Assembly: GCA_946625165.1 (NCBI GenBank) | Contig: CAMOSR010000007.1 | Span: forward strand, 1 to 32,964 | Source: an uncultured Bacillota bacterium | GTDB taxonomy: Bacteria > Bacillota_I > Bacilli_A > RF39 > UBA660 | Length of the DNA: 32,964 bases | Direction: 5' to 3' | Shown: positions 10,056 through 19,431 of the stretch, in pieces | How the letters are laid out: each line of letters starts with the position of its first letter | How positions within the stretch are numbered: position 1 is the stretch's first letter | Made by a program: the position numbers and the translations under genes | The notes under the pieces: model-generated | What the model was told of the DNA's origin: nothing | Database searches by the model: none | What the model saw: the letters and a program-made list of their open reading frames with translations, nothing else

Positions 10056-10469
10056 TCATTTTCTTTTTAATTGAACAGTACCGTCTCTTCCCTCTTCATA
10101 AATGAATATTTTTTCATCCTCAATATACACAATTACATTTGTTGGAAAATAATCTTCCGGAAATCCATGCACTCCAGCTTCATAAGCGGCTGCTGATAAT
10201 GATGCATCATCACTCGCACTAATACGTAAAAAGCCATTATTACTAGCACAAAGTCTACTAACTAGCTGTTTACTTAAACTAGTATTAAAAATCATAGCTT
10301 GTTCATCAGAAAGTGGATTTTTTCTTTCAATAAGAAATCGTATTCCATTATTTTGTCTAAATGAATGAGATTTTTTCATTTGCTCAGTCCACCAAGAAGA
10401 AGCAGCAATTGCAGTATCAATAGCAATACTATTATCTCTATTAATTTTCGTTTTAAACAAATTAAACAT
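10056..10469 (-). CDS. hypothetical protein
   Basis: 137-aa ORF with SD (AAGGGGG) and an upstream promoter-like TTGACA-16-TATAAT; no recognised domain. Confidence 0.7.
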   Translation of the reverse strand: MFNLFKTKINRDNSIAIDTAIAASSWWTEQMKKSHSFRQNNGIRFLIERKNPLSDEQAMIFNTSLSKQLVSRLCASNNGFLRISASDDASLSAAAYEAGVHGFPEDYFPTNVIVYIEDEKIFIYEEGRDGTVQLKRK

Positions 10470-10529
10470 AATTACCCCCTTTGTTTAAACGATAACTATT
10501 ATATACTTTCTAAAAAGACTGTCAAATTC

Positions 10530-10564
10530 AAAAAAAAAGAAAATACATTACTATTTTCTTTTCG
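10530..10564 (-). terminator. intrinsic terminator incorporating the stop codon of the 10551 gene
   Basis: Minus strand AAAAGAAAATA-GTAATG-TATTTTCTTTT TTTT; TAG stop inside the stem. Confidence 0.7.
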
Positions 10565-11282
10565 CCGCTTCCTTTATTAATGATTTAAAAAGTTCTAAAT
10601 TTTCTTTTTCAAGTTCCGGATGAAACTGTACACCAACTAACCATAAATTAGGATCAATACTTTCTAAAGCTTCAATTATACCATCCTTACTCCTTCCAGC
10701 AACCTTAAAATATTTTCCATTACTAATCACATCATCTATAACTATTTGCTTATGAAGCGAAGGCATACTAATTACATCATTATTAAATATCCTATAAAGT
10801 TTGCTTTCCTTATCAAGCAAAACATCATGCTTAGCTTTTTGAATACTTGTTAAATAAAATGGATCTACCTCATTATGACCACTATAATAATTTAAAATTT
10901 CATCCTCATATTTATGCTCATAAAAATCGTCCACCTTTTCATACGCCGGATTTTCTCCCAATTTATTGACTATCCATTCATAAGCTGCCATCGTCTGCAT
11001 TCCTAGACAAACCCCTAAAACAGGTTTGTTATTTTTAATCGCATAATTTATGATATTAATTCCTGTACTTTCAATATCCGCACCACCCTGAATTACAAAG
11101 CCATCGCAGAGTTCTGCCTCTTCCAAATTAAATCTTCCATCAGAAAATAATAAACCAATTGGAATTCCCCCAGCTTTGGCAATCCTCTTTGGATAATTAT
11201 TTACAAAACTTGTAGAACTACGAAAAGGTCTATCTTCCACAATTATTCTAGGTGCAATAACACCAATGATAGGTTTTTTCAT
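10551..11282 (-). CDS. gamma-glutamyl-gamma-aminobutyrate hydrolase-like class I glutamine amidotransferase (peptidase C26)
   Basis: PIIGVIAPR, GGADI, VLGVCLGMQ nucleophile motif, SMPSLHKQIV, VGVQFHPE. Confidence 0.9.
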   Translation of the reverse strand: MKKPIIGVIAPRIIVEDRPFRSSTSFVNNYPKRIAKAGGIPIGLLFSDGRFNLEEAELCDGFVIQGGADIESTGINIINYAIKNNKPVLGVCLGMQTMAAYEWIVNKLGENPAYEKVDDFYEHKYEDEILNYYSGHNEVDPFYLTSIQKAKHDVLLDKESKLYRIFNNDVISMPSLHKQIVIDDVISNGKYFKVAGRSKDGIIEALESIDPNLWLVGVQFHPELEKENLELFKSLIKEAAKRK

Positions 11283-11367
11283 TTAAATCACTCATCTCTA
11301 ATTTAGTATTATAACGTATGTTAATAAATCAAATACTTACTATAACTATATTATACTAAATTTAAAA

Positions 11368-12141
11368 CTACTTAAGCAACTTTTTTATACTATTAATGCC
11401 GTTTTTTTCTAAACGTGATATTTGAGCCTGACTAATTCCTATCTCATCAGCAAGTTCCATCTGCGTTTTACCAACCATATATCTTTGAATCAAAATATAT
11501 CTTTCCTTTTCTTTAATCATTTTTAAAGCCTTTCTTAAAGAAATTTTAGTTTCAACATCATAAATTTCGTCTTCTTTAGAAAGCTGGTCAGCCAAATAAA
11601 TTACATCCCCACCATCATTATAAATAGGTTCAAACATACTAACAGTATCCTTTAAAGAATTTAAAGCATTCGCAACATCAAATTCACTGACCCCAAGGAT
11701 ATTTGCAACTTCTAAGGCTGTAGGCTCCTTAGCATTTTCCTTAATAAGGCTTTCCTTAACTCTTAAAGCTTTATAAGCTAAATCTTTAATGCTTCTAGAT
11801 ATTCTAACACTATTATTATCTCTTAAATATCGTTTAACCTCTCCCAAAATCATTGGAACCGCATACGTACTAAACTTTACCTCATGAGATAAATCAAAAT
11901 TATTAATTGCTTTTATTAAACCAATGCAACCAACCTGAAACAAATCATCCATATTATCACACCTACCAGCAAAAGACTTTAAAATAGATAATACTAACTT
12001 TAAATTACCATTTATCAGCTCTTCTTTAGCTTTTTCATCACCATTTTGATATTTTTTAAATAATTCAATTTGTTCATCATAACTTAATACTTTAATATTC
12101 GCAGTATTCACGCCACAAATCTCTACTTTATGACGTGCCAT
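11368..12141 (-). CDS. sigG: RNA polymerase sporulation sigma factor SigG
   Basis: ARHKVEICGVNT N-terminus, DLFQVGCIGLIKAINNFDLSHEVKFSTYAVPMILGEVKRYLRDNN, FEPIYNDGGD; strong SigG signature. AAGGAG SD. Confidence 0.95.
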   Translation of the reverse strand: MARHKVEICGVNTANIKVLSYDEQIELFKKYQNGDEKAKEELINGNLKLVLSILKSFAGRCDNMDDLFQVGCIGLIKAINNFDLSHEVKFSTYAVPMILGEVKRYLRDNNSVRISRSIKDLAYKALRVKESLIKENAKEPTALEVANILGVSEFDVANALNSLKDTVSMFEPIYNDGGDVIYLADQLSKEDEIYDVETKISLRKALKMIKEKERYILIQRYMVGKTQMELADEIGISQAQISRLEKNGINSIKKLLK

Positions 12142-12159
12142 AAAATCTCCTTTCTAACT

Positions 12160-12189
12160 TATAATGAACTAATAAGACTAATTTTAAAC
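12160..12189 (-). promoter_or_regulatory. candidate sigmaF/sigmaG-type promoter upstream of sigG
   Basis: Minus strand GTTTA (-35-like) - 18 bp - CATTATA (-10-like) in the intergenic region before sigG. Confidence 0.5.
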
Positions 12190-12192
12190 ATA

Positions 12193-12222
12193 AAAAAACT
12201 AGAATTTTACTTCTAGAATTTA
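12193..12222 (-). terminator. intrinsic terminator after the 12220 gene
   Basis: Minus strand CTAGAA-GTAAAA-TTCTAG followed by TTTTTTT. Confidence 0.7.
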
Positions 12223-13065
12223 TCTAACCGCCACATCTTCTCCATTATTAACATTATTAGAAACCACCATTCCTGATTCATTTTTCAAAAAATTATTTAA
12301 CATATCATTAAGTGTAGTTTCAATATTAGTTAAATTCATTAAAGGAACCTCTTCATCTTGACAATTTAATTTTTCGAAACAAATGACAAGCTTTAACACA
12401 TTAAAATAATTAGGAAATAGTTCATTAAAAGCTTCAGAATAAAAATCATCATAATAATAACTTCCAATATCATGAATTCGCTTTTTTACATCACTTAAAG
12501 TTTTACAATCTTCAAAAGTTAAATGAAACATTAATTTTTCTTTTATCTCTTCCTTATTTAACGTCATTCCAACAATTTTTTCAGTCCTTATCGATACCTT
12601 TTTAGTGACAAACTCCCCTAATTTTTTCTTTATTATTTCAGCATCTGAAGTTATAGGAAAATTAAAATCGCGTTTATGAGTAAAACAATTTATTTGAATC
12701 TTTCTATTTTCCGGACGCTCTTCATTAACTTTTTTTATATCATCCAAAGCTCTTTCAATAAATTCTACCTGTGATGTGCTTAATTCCCCACTTTCTGGTA
12801 AATCTATAATAAAATCATCAACAATTGAATATAAATGAACATGATCACATAGGCCCCACCCTATCTGCGCAGTAGTTAAATAAGGACAAATAGCTTTCTC
12901 TAACTCAGTCGCCATCTCATTATGTGAAACATAATTATTTTCAGGATCAAAAACATAAATAAATTGTTTGTTAGTAACTATTCCTGCACCTCTCATAAAA
13001 GTATGTTTTAAACACAATTTAAAATAATCATACAAAGATATTTTTACATATTTATCTTCATCCAT
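12220..13065 (-). CDS. hypothetical protein, about 281 aa
   Basis: Long ORF; start placed at ATG 13065 (MDEDKYVKISLYDY) with GGAAGTAGGG upstream. No domain recognised; lies between sigE and sigG. Confidence 0.8.
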   Translation of the reverse strand: MDEDKYVKISLYDYFKLCLKHTFMRGAGIVTNKQFIYVFDPENNYVSHNEMATELEKAICPYLTTAQIGWGLCDHVHLYSIVDDFIIDLPESGELSTSQVEFIERALDDIKKVNEERPENRKIQINCFTHKRDFNFPITSDAEIIKKKLGEFVTKKVSIRTEKIVGMTLNKEEIKEKLMFHLTFEDCKTLSDVKKRIHDIGSYYYDDFYSEAFNELFPNYFNVLKLVICFEKLNCQDEEVPLMNLTNIETTLNDMLNNFLKNESGMVVSNNVNNGEDVAVR

Positions 13066-13178
13066 CTTATCCCTACTTCCTATATTTAGCAAAATATAAT
13101 ACCTTAATACTTAAACTAAATAGATATATAGTGCAAGATAAAAATTTGGGCAATTATAAATACTAAAATAATTATAAA

Positions 13179-13595
13179 TTAATTTTTATTAAAATTTTTA
13201 TAGACAAAATATAAATAAATAATTAACCCAATAAATAAAACAATAAAACTAACTACTTTATTTACAAACACTAATCCTAACCCACAAATTAAAGAAACAA
13301 TAATAAATAAAAAATTAGATAATTTATTAAATAAAATATATTTATCTATTTCTTTTTTATTTGCAAAATATAAAATAAATACTAATATAATCTCAATAAT
13401 TAATAACGTAATTAAACTAAATAAAAATATTTTCTGGTAAGGCGGTTTTATATTAGAAGTAGTCATAAACGCACTCCCAAAAGAAGAATTAAGACTAGAA
13501 ATATTTTCAGTAACAATAATATACTTATATAAAGTATTAAATAAACTTAAAAAAAATATAAATAAAATATTTAAAAATATATTTTTCCTACTCAT
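13179..13595 (-). CDS. small multi-TM hypothetical protein
   Basis: About four hydrophobic segments; start MSRKNIFLN at 13595 overlaps the 3' end of the YitT-family gene. Confidence 0.65.
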   Translation of the reverse strand: MSRKNIFLNILFIFFLSLFNTLYKYIIVTENISSLNSSFGSAFMTTSNIKPPYQKIFLFSLITLLIIEIILVFILYFANKKEIDKYILFNKLSNFLFIIVSLICGLGLVFVNKVVSFIVLFIGLIIYLYFVYKNFNKN

Positions 13596-14472
13596 TGTAC
13601 TCTCCAATTTGATTAGGAAGTTTTTTAATATGAGTTCCAATAATTTCTGAAACATCCATTACCGTTACAAAAGACGACGAATTAACCTCATCTAAAATAT
13701 CCTTTAAAACAGAAACCTCAAATCTTGTAATTACAGTATATAAAACTTTCTTACCATCCTGCGAAATAAAACCTTCACCTGATATAACTGTGACAGTTCT
13801 TCCAAGCCTTTTATGAATTTCCCTTGAAATTTCCTTATCATCATCCGCAATAATAAATACCGCTTTCGCACTATCAAAACCATCAGACACAAAATCAATA
13901 ACCTTATACGTAACAAAATAAGTTAAAAGAGAATATAAAGCCCTCTCAGGTCCAAATACAAATATAGCAGAGCCATATATAAATATATTAAAAATAAACA
14001 CAACTTGTCCAACAGATAAACTTTCTTTTCTACTAACAAGTATAGCTACAGTTTCAGTTCCATCTAAACTTCCACCTTCTTTAATAATAATTCCTACACC
14101 AATACCAAGAGCAATACCACCATAAACAGTTGCAAGTAACGTATCATCTATAAGCGGTTCTAACTTACCAAACACCTCAAGAAGTATACTGAAAATAAGC
14201 ATACCATAGCCAGCCTTAATTACAAATTTTTGACCGATTAAATGATATCCTAAAAATATAAATGGCAAATTAAACAAAAAAACTGTTAAACCCAAAGACC
14301 CACCAAATAATTTATTTATAATAATAGAAATTCCATTTATTCCCCCATCTATCATTAAATTAGGAATTAATATAAGTTCCAAAGTAGCAGCTGCTATAAC
14401 GGCTCCTACCGTAATAAATAAAAGCGAAAGTAAAAACCTATAAGTAAATATCGATTGCTTTTCCTTCATCAT
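13588..14472 (-). CDS. YitT family membrane protein (DUF161/DUF2179)
   Basis: GGINGISIIINKLFGGSLG, GGSLDGTETVAILVSRK, C-terminal VLYTVITRFEVSVLKDILDEVNSSSFVTVMDVSEIIG (DUF2179). AGGAGGG SD. Confidence 0.92.
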   Translation of the reverse strand: MMKEKQSIFTYRFLLSLLFITVGAVIAAATLELILIPNLMIDGGINGISIIINKLFGGSLGLTVFLFNLPFIFLGYHLIGQKFVIKAGYGMLIFSILLEVFGKLEPLIDDTLLATVYGGIALGIGVGIIIKEGGSLDGTETVAILVSRKESLSVGQVVFIFNIFIYGSAIFVFGPERALYSLLTYFVTYKVIDFVSDGFDSAKAVFIIADDDKEISREIHKRLGRTVTVISGEGFISQDGKKVLYTVITRFEVSVLKDILDEVNSSSFVTVMDVSEIIGTHIKKLPNQIGEYNE

Positions 14473-14522
14473 ATCCCTCCTATTATCATTATATATCATT
14501 TCAAAGTTTAAAACAATAATAA

Positions 14523-14552
14523 AAGTTAATTCTTATATCTACAAGAATTAAC
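14523..14552 (-). terminator. intrinsic terminator overlapping the end of the DnaJ-domain gene
   Basis: Minus strand GTTAATTCTTGTAGATATAAGAATTAAC then TTTTATT. Confidence 0.7.
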
Positions 14553-15222
14553 TATATATTTTATTTGAATATTTATAACTTTTATTTTCTTTAATCCAAC
14601 TATAGGAATTACTAACTTTTCTCTCTAATTCTTTGATTAATTCCTTTTCTAAATCATAAACAACTTTTACCTCAATTATCGCTTTAGATAAAACATAAGC
14701 TCTTGCTTCTAATCCTGAACTATCTAAGCCATAAGATTGAACTAACCTGCAAAGTTTTTCTAAGTTATTCTTACATTTATTAGCAATTGTAAGCCACTCC
14801 ATAAATTTAACCGCACACTCTGTAGGATTCGCAGAATAATTTACTAAATCACTTATTAAAGCTTGTTTTTTAGTCATACACACATTATACAGTTCTAAAC
14901 ATTCCATAATTTGCTTCTTTATCTTCTTTAACAAATCAGATTCACAATAAGAATTAGAATGTCTAACAGTTTTTGACTCACGGCGTGAAGATAAATTAAC
15001 TTTAACACGTTTATCATATTCTAAATCATAAGCTTTACGCATTTCCACATCACTAAGCATAGCATAAGCCTGATTTATAAGAGCTGCCTTTTTATTAGCA
15101 TCTTTATCACTGCACACATCTGGATGATATCTTCTAATTAGCTCAATATAACACTTTCTAATCTCTTTTATACTAGCATCCTTAGAAACACCTAAAACCG
15201 CATAATAATCTATAAATTGCAT
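14548..15222 (-). CDS. DnaJ-domain protein with novel C-terminal region
   Basis: DYYAVLGVSKDASIKEIRKCYIELIRRYHPDVC...AYAMLSDVEMRKAYD J-domain with HPD; no G/F or zinc-finger region. Confidence 0.9.
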   Translation of the reverse strand: MQFIDYYAVLGVSKDASIKEIRKCYIELIRRYHPDVCSDKDANKKAALINQAYAMLSDVEMRKAYDLEYDKRVKVNLSSRRESKTVRHSNSYCESDLLKKIKKQIMECLELYNVCMTKKQALISDLVNYSANPTECAVKFMEWLTIANKCKNNLEKLCRLVQSYGLDSSGLEARAYVLSKAIIEVKVVYDLEKELIKELERKVSNSYSWIKENKSYKYSNKIYS

Positions 15223-15295
15223 ATAGTATTCCCCTTTCAAAACACGAAGAATATTATATATAAACTTAATTTTTTGTCAAATTTATCATAAAACA

Positions 15296-16363
15296 CTAAT
15301 TTTCTATTTTCTCAGAAATTAACTTCTTATTTTTTAAAATTCGCTCATCTTCCCTAATTTCTAAAGCCCTATTAACATATTCTAAAGATTTTTCAAAATT
15401 ACCTAAATAATACTCACAAAGAGAAAGAACATCCAAAATATAAAAATCTGTAGAAAAATATTCTGTTATATAACTTTTATAACCACATTTTATATTTAAA
15501 GCTTTTAAAAACAAATCCTTAGCCTGCTTATACTTGCCATTATTGTAATAGAAAATTCCAAGTTCCACGTAAGGTTCTTTTAAATGCGGCGCTTCATCTA
15601 TCGCTTTTTTATACCACATCTCGCCTTCAAATGGCCTATTCAGTTTTAAATAACACCTTCCAATAAAACGCATAGATGCACATCTTTCATCCCTCCATGT
15701 TGCTTTTTCCAAATTAAGATGTTTTATTAAAGTATCTATTGCCTCATTCCATCTTCCATAATACATATATTCCCTACCTAGATAATGCATATTCCTATCA
15801 TCTAAAGGATCTTCTTTAACCGACAGTTCAAGCAGTGGTAAATAACTACTTCTTGATTTTTCCTCATCAGGAAAATGATTAACAACAATATTTTCATTTA
15901 ACATTTTAACTTCGGCACCACTATACGACAAAGTTTCATGAACCGGATGAATCCACCTATAACCTTCTCTTCTATGAATCTTATCTAAATAAAAACTAAC
16001 AACTGGTTTGCCATCTTGAAGCTTCCAATTATAAGTATAAGAAATCCTTGTAATACCATCATTCCAAGATTTTTCTAGCTCCTCTCGCCACCCATCTTCA
16101 AAAACCTCATCTAAATCCATGCACACACATATATCCGTATCCATAGGCACCATATCTAAAGATAAATTACGAGCCACATCAAATCTCCACGGTTTTATTT
16201 CCAAACTCTCTACATTTGCCCCTAATTTTTTTAAAATACTTACTGTGTTATCCGTCGAGCCAGTATCCAAAACATAAATACCATCAGCCTCTTTAACCGA
16301 GTTATACCACCTTTCCGCAAACTTTTCTTCATTTTTACTAATCGCATATACACATATCTTCAT
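15296..16363 (-). CDS. family 2 glycosyltransferase with C-terminal TPR repeats
   Basis: ISKNEEKFAERWYNSVKEADGIYVLDTGSTDNTV, CMDLDEVF; TPR-like PYVELGIFYYNNGKYKQAKDLFLKALN. Confidence 0.9.
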   Translation of the reverse strand: MKICVYAISKNEEKFAERWYNSVKEADGIYVLDTGSTDNTVSILKKLGANVESLEIKPWRFDVARNLSLDMVPMDTDICVCMDLDEVFEDGWREELEKSWNDGITRISYTYNWKLQDGKPVVSFYLDKIHRREGYRWIHPVHETLSYSGAEVKMLNENIVVNHFPDEEKSRSSYLPLLELSVKEDPLDDRNMHYLGREYMYYGRWNEAIDTLIKHLNLEKATWRDERCASMRFIGRCYLKLNRPFEGEMWYKKAIDEAPHLKEPYVELGIFYYNNGKYKQAKDLFLKALNIKCGYKSYITEYFSTDFYILDVLSLCEYYLGNFEKSLEYVNRALEIREDERILKNKKLISEKIEN

Positions 16364-16405
16364 TAAATCACCTACCACATCTTATGCCAAAAAGAAAAAG
16401 AGTTT

Positions 16406-17095
16406 CTAACTCCTATCTAATTGTTTTAACCTCCTAATAACTTTTTTCTCTATCCTTGAAATATAAGACTGACTAATGCCTAAAAGTTTAGCAACATCCT
16501 TTTGCGTCATCTCATCATGATTAAATAAACCATACCTCATTATCATAATATTTCTATCCCTTTCACTTAAATTATTTATTTCCTTATAAAGCATTTTCTT
16601 TTCAGTCTCTTCTTCTAAACCTTTTGTTACTATATCATCATCAGTACCCAAAACATCCTCTAAACGTAATTCATTACCCTCTGAATCATAGCTTAAACTA
16701 TCTTCAAAACTTATCTCACCTCTTCGTCTTTTATTTTTTCTTAAAAACATAAGTATCTCATTATCAATACACCTAGAAGCGTAAGTTGCAAGTTTAATAT
16801 TTTTACCAAGTTTATAAGTATTAACACCTTTTATTAAACCAACACTACCAATACTTACTAAATCTTCTAAATCAACACCAGTATTTTCGTATTTTTTAGC
16901 AAGAAAAACAACTAAACGAAGATTATGCTCAATAAGTTTAGCTCTTGCCATTTCATTTCCATCCATTGCCATTGTTACATATTTAACTTCTTCTTCCTTA
17001 GTTAAAGGCTCAGGTAACTTATCACTACTACCAATAAAAAAAACACTATCTTTACCGAAAAGACTTTTAATTATATCTATTATTTTTTTAATCAT
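16406..17095 (-). CDS. sigE: RNA polymerase sporulation sigma factor SigE (with short pro-sequence)
   Basis: FFIGSSDKLPEPLTKEEE, NLRLVVFLAKKYENTGVDLEDLVSIGSVGLIKGVNTYKLGKNIKLATYASRCIDNEILMFLRKNKR; directly after spoIIGA. Confidence 0.95.
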   Translation of the reverse strand: MIKKIIDIIKSLFGKDSVFFIGSSDKLPEPLTKEEEVKYVTMAMDGNEMARAKLIEHNLRLVVFLAKKYENTGVDLEDLVSIGSVGLIKGVNTYKLGKNIKLATYASRCIDNEILMFLRKNKRRRGEISFEDSLSYDSEGNELRLEDVLGTDDDIVTKGLEEETEKKMLYKEINNLSERDRNIMIMRYGLFNHDEMTQKDVAKLLGISQSYISRIEKKVIRRLKQLDRS

Positions 17096-17861
17096 ATCTC
17101 TCCCCCATCATTCCATTAAGAAGTATTTCTACTCCAGATAAATTCATATTTTTACTAAAGCCTAAATAAATATTTTCAAAATCACCTATTCCAATAACTT
17201 CAACTCTCCGCACTTTAATACATGAAAGTAAACTAACACCATCAACAGTAGTATAAGGCACTAAATATTTTTTATTCTTAAAACTATTATCAATATTTGT
17301 AATAATTACCGGTCTCCCCTTAAAAACTAAAGTATTACCTGTATCTAAATAACCATTTAAATTAAGAACTTTTCTTCCAATATAAACATTTACTTTATAC
17401 AAATTACTTATCCTATGTTTGTACATTTTCATCTGTTTAATATAAACATATAAAATTATTGGCGTAAATATTACTAAAAAAATTATATTTACACTAACAC
17501 CCTTATGAAAAAAAACAAGCCCCTCATGTTTATAACTAAACTCTAAATTTAAATAATATAAAAAACCACCTAAAACAATACTAACCATATAAAAAGAAAA
17601 AAAATTAATTAAAAAATATTTTATATTTTTATAGCCAAAACAAACTATACACATTAAAAAAGCCAAATAAATTTTAATTAAAAAAAGTTCAAAACCACCT
17701 ACTTTAAAAAACAAAACCAATATTGATAAGCTTCCAATAAAAGCCCCTAAAATAACTCTAAATATTTTAATATTTCTCTTTAAAATAATTGATGTTGTAA
17801 GAAGAAGTAAAAAATCAAAGAAAAAATTTAAAAAAAATAGTCCGTCTACATATATTATCAT
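17088..17861 (-). CDS. spoIIGA: sigma-E processing peptidase SpoIIGA
   Basis: MIIYVDGLFFLNFFFDFLLLLTTSIILKRN with multiple N-terminal TMs; LNGYLDTGNTLVFKGRPV aspartic-protease-type motif; overlaps the sigE start. Confidence 0.93.
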   Translation of the reverse strand: MIIYVDGLFFLNFFFDFLLLLTTSIILKRNIKIFRVILGAFIGSLSILVLFFKVGGFELFLIKIYLAFLMCIVCFGYKNIKYFLINFFSFYMVSIVLGGFLYYLNLEFSYKHEGLVFFHKGVSVNIIFLVIFTPIILYVYIKQMKMYKHRISNLYKVNVYIGRKVLNLNGYLDTGNTLVFKGRPVIITNIDNSFKNKKYLVPYTTVDGVSLLSCIKVRRVEVIGIGDFENIYLGFSKNMNLSGVEILLNGMMGERYD

Positions 17862-17882
17862 CACCCTCACCAAAATAAGTAT

Positions 17883-17912
17883 AAAAAAAACATTGTAAAA
17901 ACAATGTCATAA
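17883..17912 (-). terminator. intrinsic terminator after the AI-2E-family transporter gene
   Basis: Minus strand ACATTGT-TTTT-ACAATGT followed by TTTTTTT. Confidence 0.8.
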
Positions 17913-17933
17913 AATATATTAATCCACCTTTTA

Positions 17934-18989
17934 TTATTTTTTTAACCGTTTTTCTTTCATATTTATAAGATCATTTTTAAAAAACTTTATTGACGCAATT
18001 ATCAAAATAGAAAGTGGAAGAGAAATTATAATTCCTATTATTCCAAATAATATTCCACCAATAAATACAGAAGAAATTACGATAAGAGGATGAACTTTAT
18101 TTGTTTTACCATAAACAAGCGGATTAATTACATATCCATCTATCGAAGAAAAAATCATAAACACAACACAAGTTTTAACAAATAACTGTGGACTTATAAC
18201 AAAAGCAGTTACAGCCGCAATTATATTTGTAATAATCCCTCCAAAATATGGAATTAAATTTCCAAAAGAAGCTAGCCCGCCAAGAAGAACCGCATTGGGA
18301 TGCCCTATTATAGTATAAATAATAGTATATTCAAAAAATGAAATTAAAACAATTTTCATAAAACCAGATAAATATCTTTCCATCTCATCATCTAAAGCCT
18401 TAACATAATTAAACATTTTTTCTGATCTTATATGTAAATAATCTTTTAAAAACTCCCTAATTTTATCCATATCAACTAAGAAATATATAAATAAAGCAAA
18501 TACAATAAATATTTTAGATATATAATCTAAAGAAACACTAATAACACTAATCGCTCCATTAGAAATATAAGTACCAAGTTTCTCCAGAATATTATTAAAA
18601 CTTAAAGACAAAGTATCTTGAACATCTTTAAAATTAATATTATAGTTTAATGAAAGCTCTTTTAAGAAAGTTACAATTCCATCAAAAAGGCTTCTCGTCT
18701 GACCAATTAAAAGTGGTGTTATTAGAGAAACAAGCAATACAAGTATTGCGAAAATAACAAAAACAACCATAAATATAGCTAAAGTTTTAGGAATCTTTCT
18801 GTCAGTAAGCCTTTTAACAAAAGGATATAATGCATAAGCAATAACAAACGCTATAAAGAAAGGAAAGACAATTTTGCCTACAATACCTAATATACCAAGC
18901 CAAAAATCTTTAGTTTGATAAATTAAATAAACAATAAAAATCAAAATAGCAGTATTGACAAGTTTAAAATCTAATTTATTCTTAATCAT
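17934..18989 (-). CDS. AI-2E family transporter
   Basis: Multi-TM protein with FGNLIPYFGGIITNI, GYVINPLVYGKTNKVHPLIVI, GGILFGIIGIIISLPLS motifs. Confidence 0.93.
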   Translation of the reverse strand: MIKNKLDFKLVNTAILIFIVYLIYQTKDFWLGILGIVGKIVFPFFIAFVIAYALYPFVKRLTDRKIPKTLAIFMVVFVIFAILVLLVSLITPLLIGQTRSLFDGIVTFLKELSLNYNINFKDVQDTLSLSFNNILEKLGTYISNGAISVISVSLDYISKIFIVFALFIYFLVDMDKIREFLKDYLHIRSEKMFNYVKALDDEMERYLSGFMKIVLISFFEYTIIYTIIGHPNAVLLGGLASFGNLIPYFGGIITNIIAAVTAFVISPQLFVKTCVVFMIFSSIDGYVINPLVYGKTNKVHPLIVISSVFIGGILFGIIGIIISLPLSILIIASIKFFKNDLINMKEKRLKK

Positions 18990-19431
18990 TTTTGCCCTCC
19001 TTTTCTAGTAAAATTGTAATTGGACCATCATTTTCTATCGAGACAAGCATATCCGCTCCAAATACCCCAGTTTCTACATGGATAAACCCACTTAACTTCT
19101 TATTAAATAAATCATAAAGTTTGGCCGCCTCTTCTGCTTTTAAAGCCTTAATATAACTAGGCCTGTTACCCTTTTTAGTATCTGCATATAAAGTAAACTG
19201 CGAAATACTTAAAACTTCACCGCCAACTTCCAATATAGATTTATTCATTATATTGTTTTCATCTTCGAAAATACGTAAATTAAGTAATTTGTTAATTAAA
19301 AAATCAATTTCTTTTTCTGTATCGCCATAAGTAAAGCCAACAAACAAAACTAAGCCTTTATTTATTTTACCCATAGTTTTATTATCTATACTAACACTTG
19401 AATTTAAACTTCTTTGTACAATTATCCTCAA
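18982..19431 (-). CDS. dtd: D-aminoacyl-tRNA deacylase
   Basis: MRIIVQRS...LVLFVGFTYGD...SISQFTLYADTKKGNRPSY...VETGVFGADMLVSIENDGPITILLE. TTG start overlapping the relA TGA stop. Confidence 0.95.
   Translation of the reverse strand: MRIIVQRSLNSSVSIDNKTMGKINKGLVLFVGFTYGDTEKEIDFLINKLLNLRIFEDENNIMNKSILEVGGEVLSISQFTLYADTKKGNRPSYIKALKAEEAAKLYDLFNKKLSGFIHVETGVFGADMLVSIENDGPITILLEKEGKND

Noticed and set aside
10365-10580. Plus-strand 71-aa ORF
   Set aside because: Spans the start of one minus-strand gene and the terminator of another; no SD or coding signature.
13731-13916. Minus-strand 61-aa ORF
   Set aside because: Out-of-frame shadow inside the YitT-family gene.
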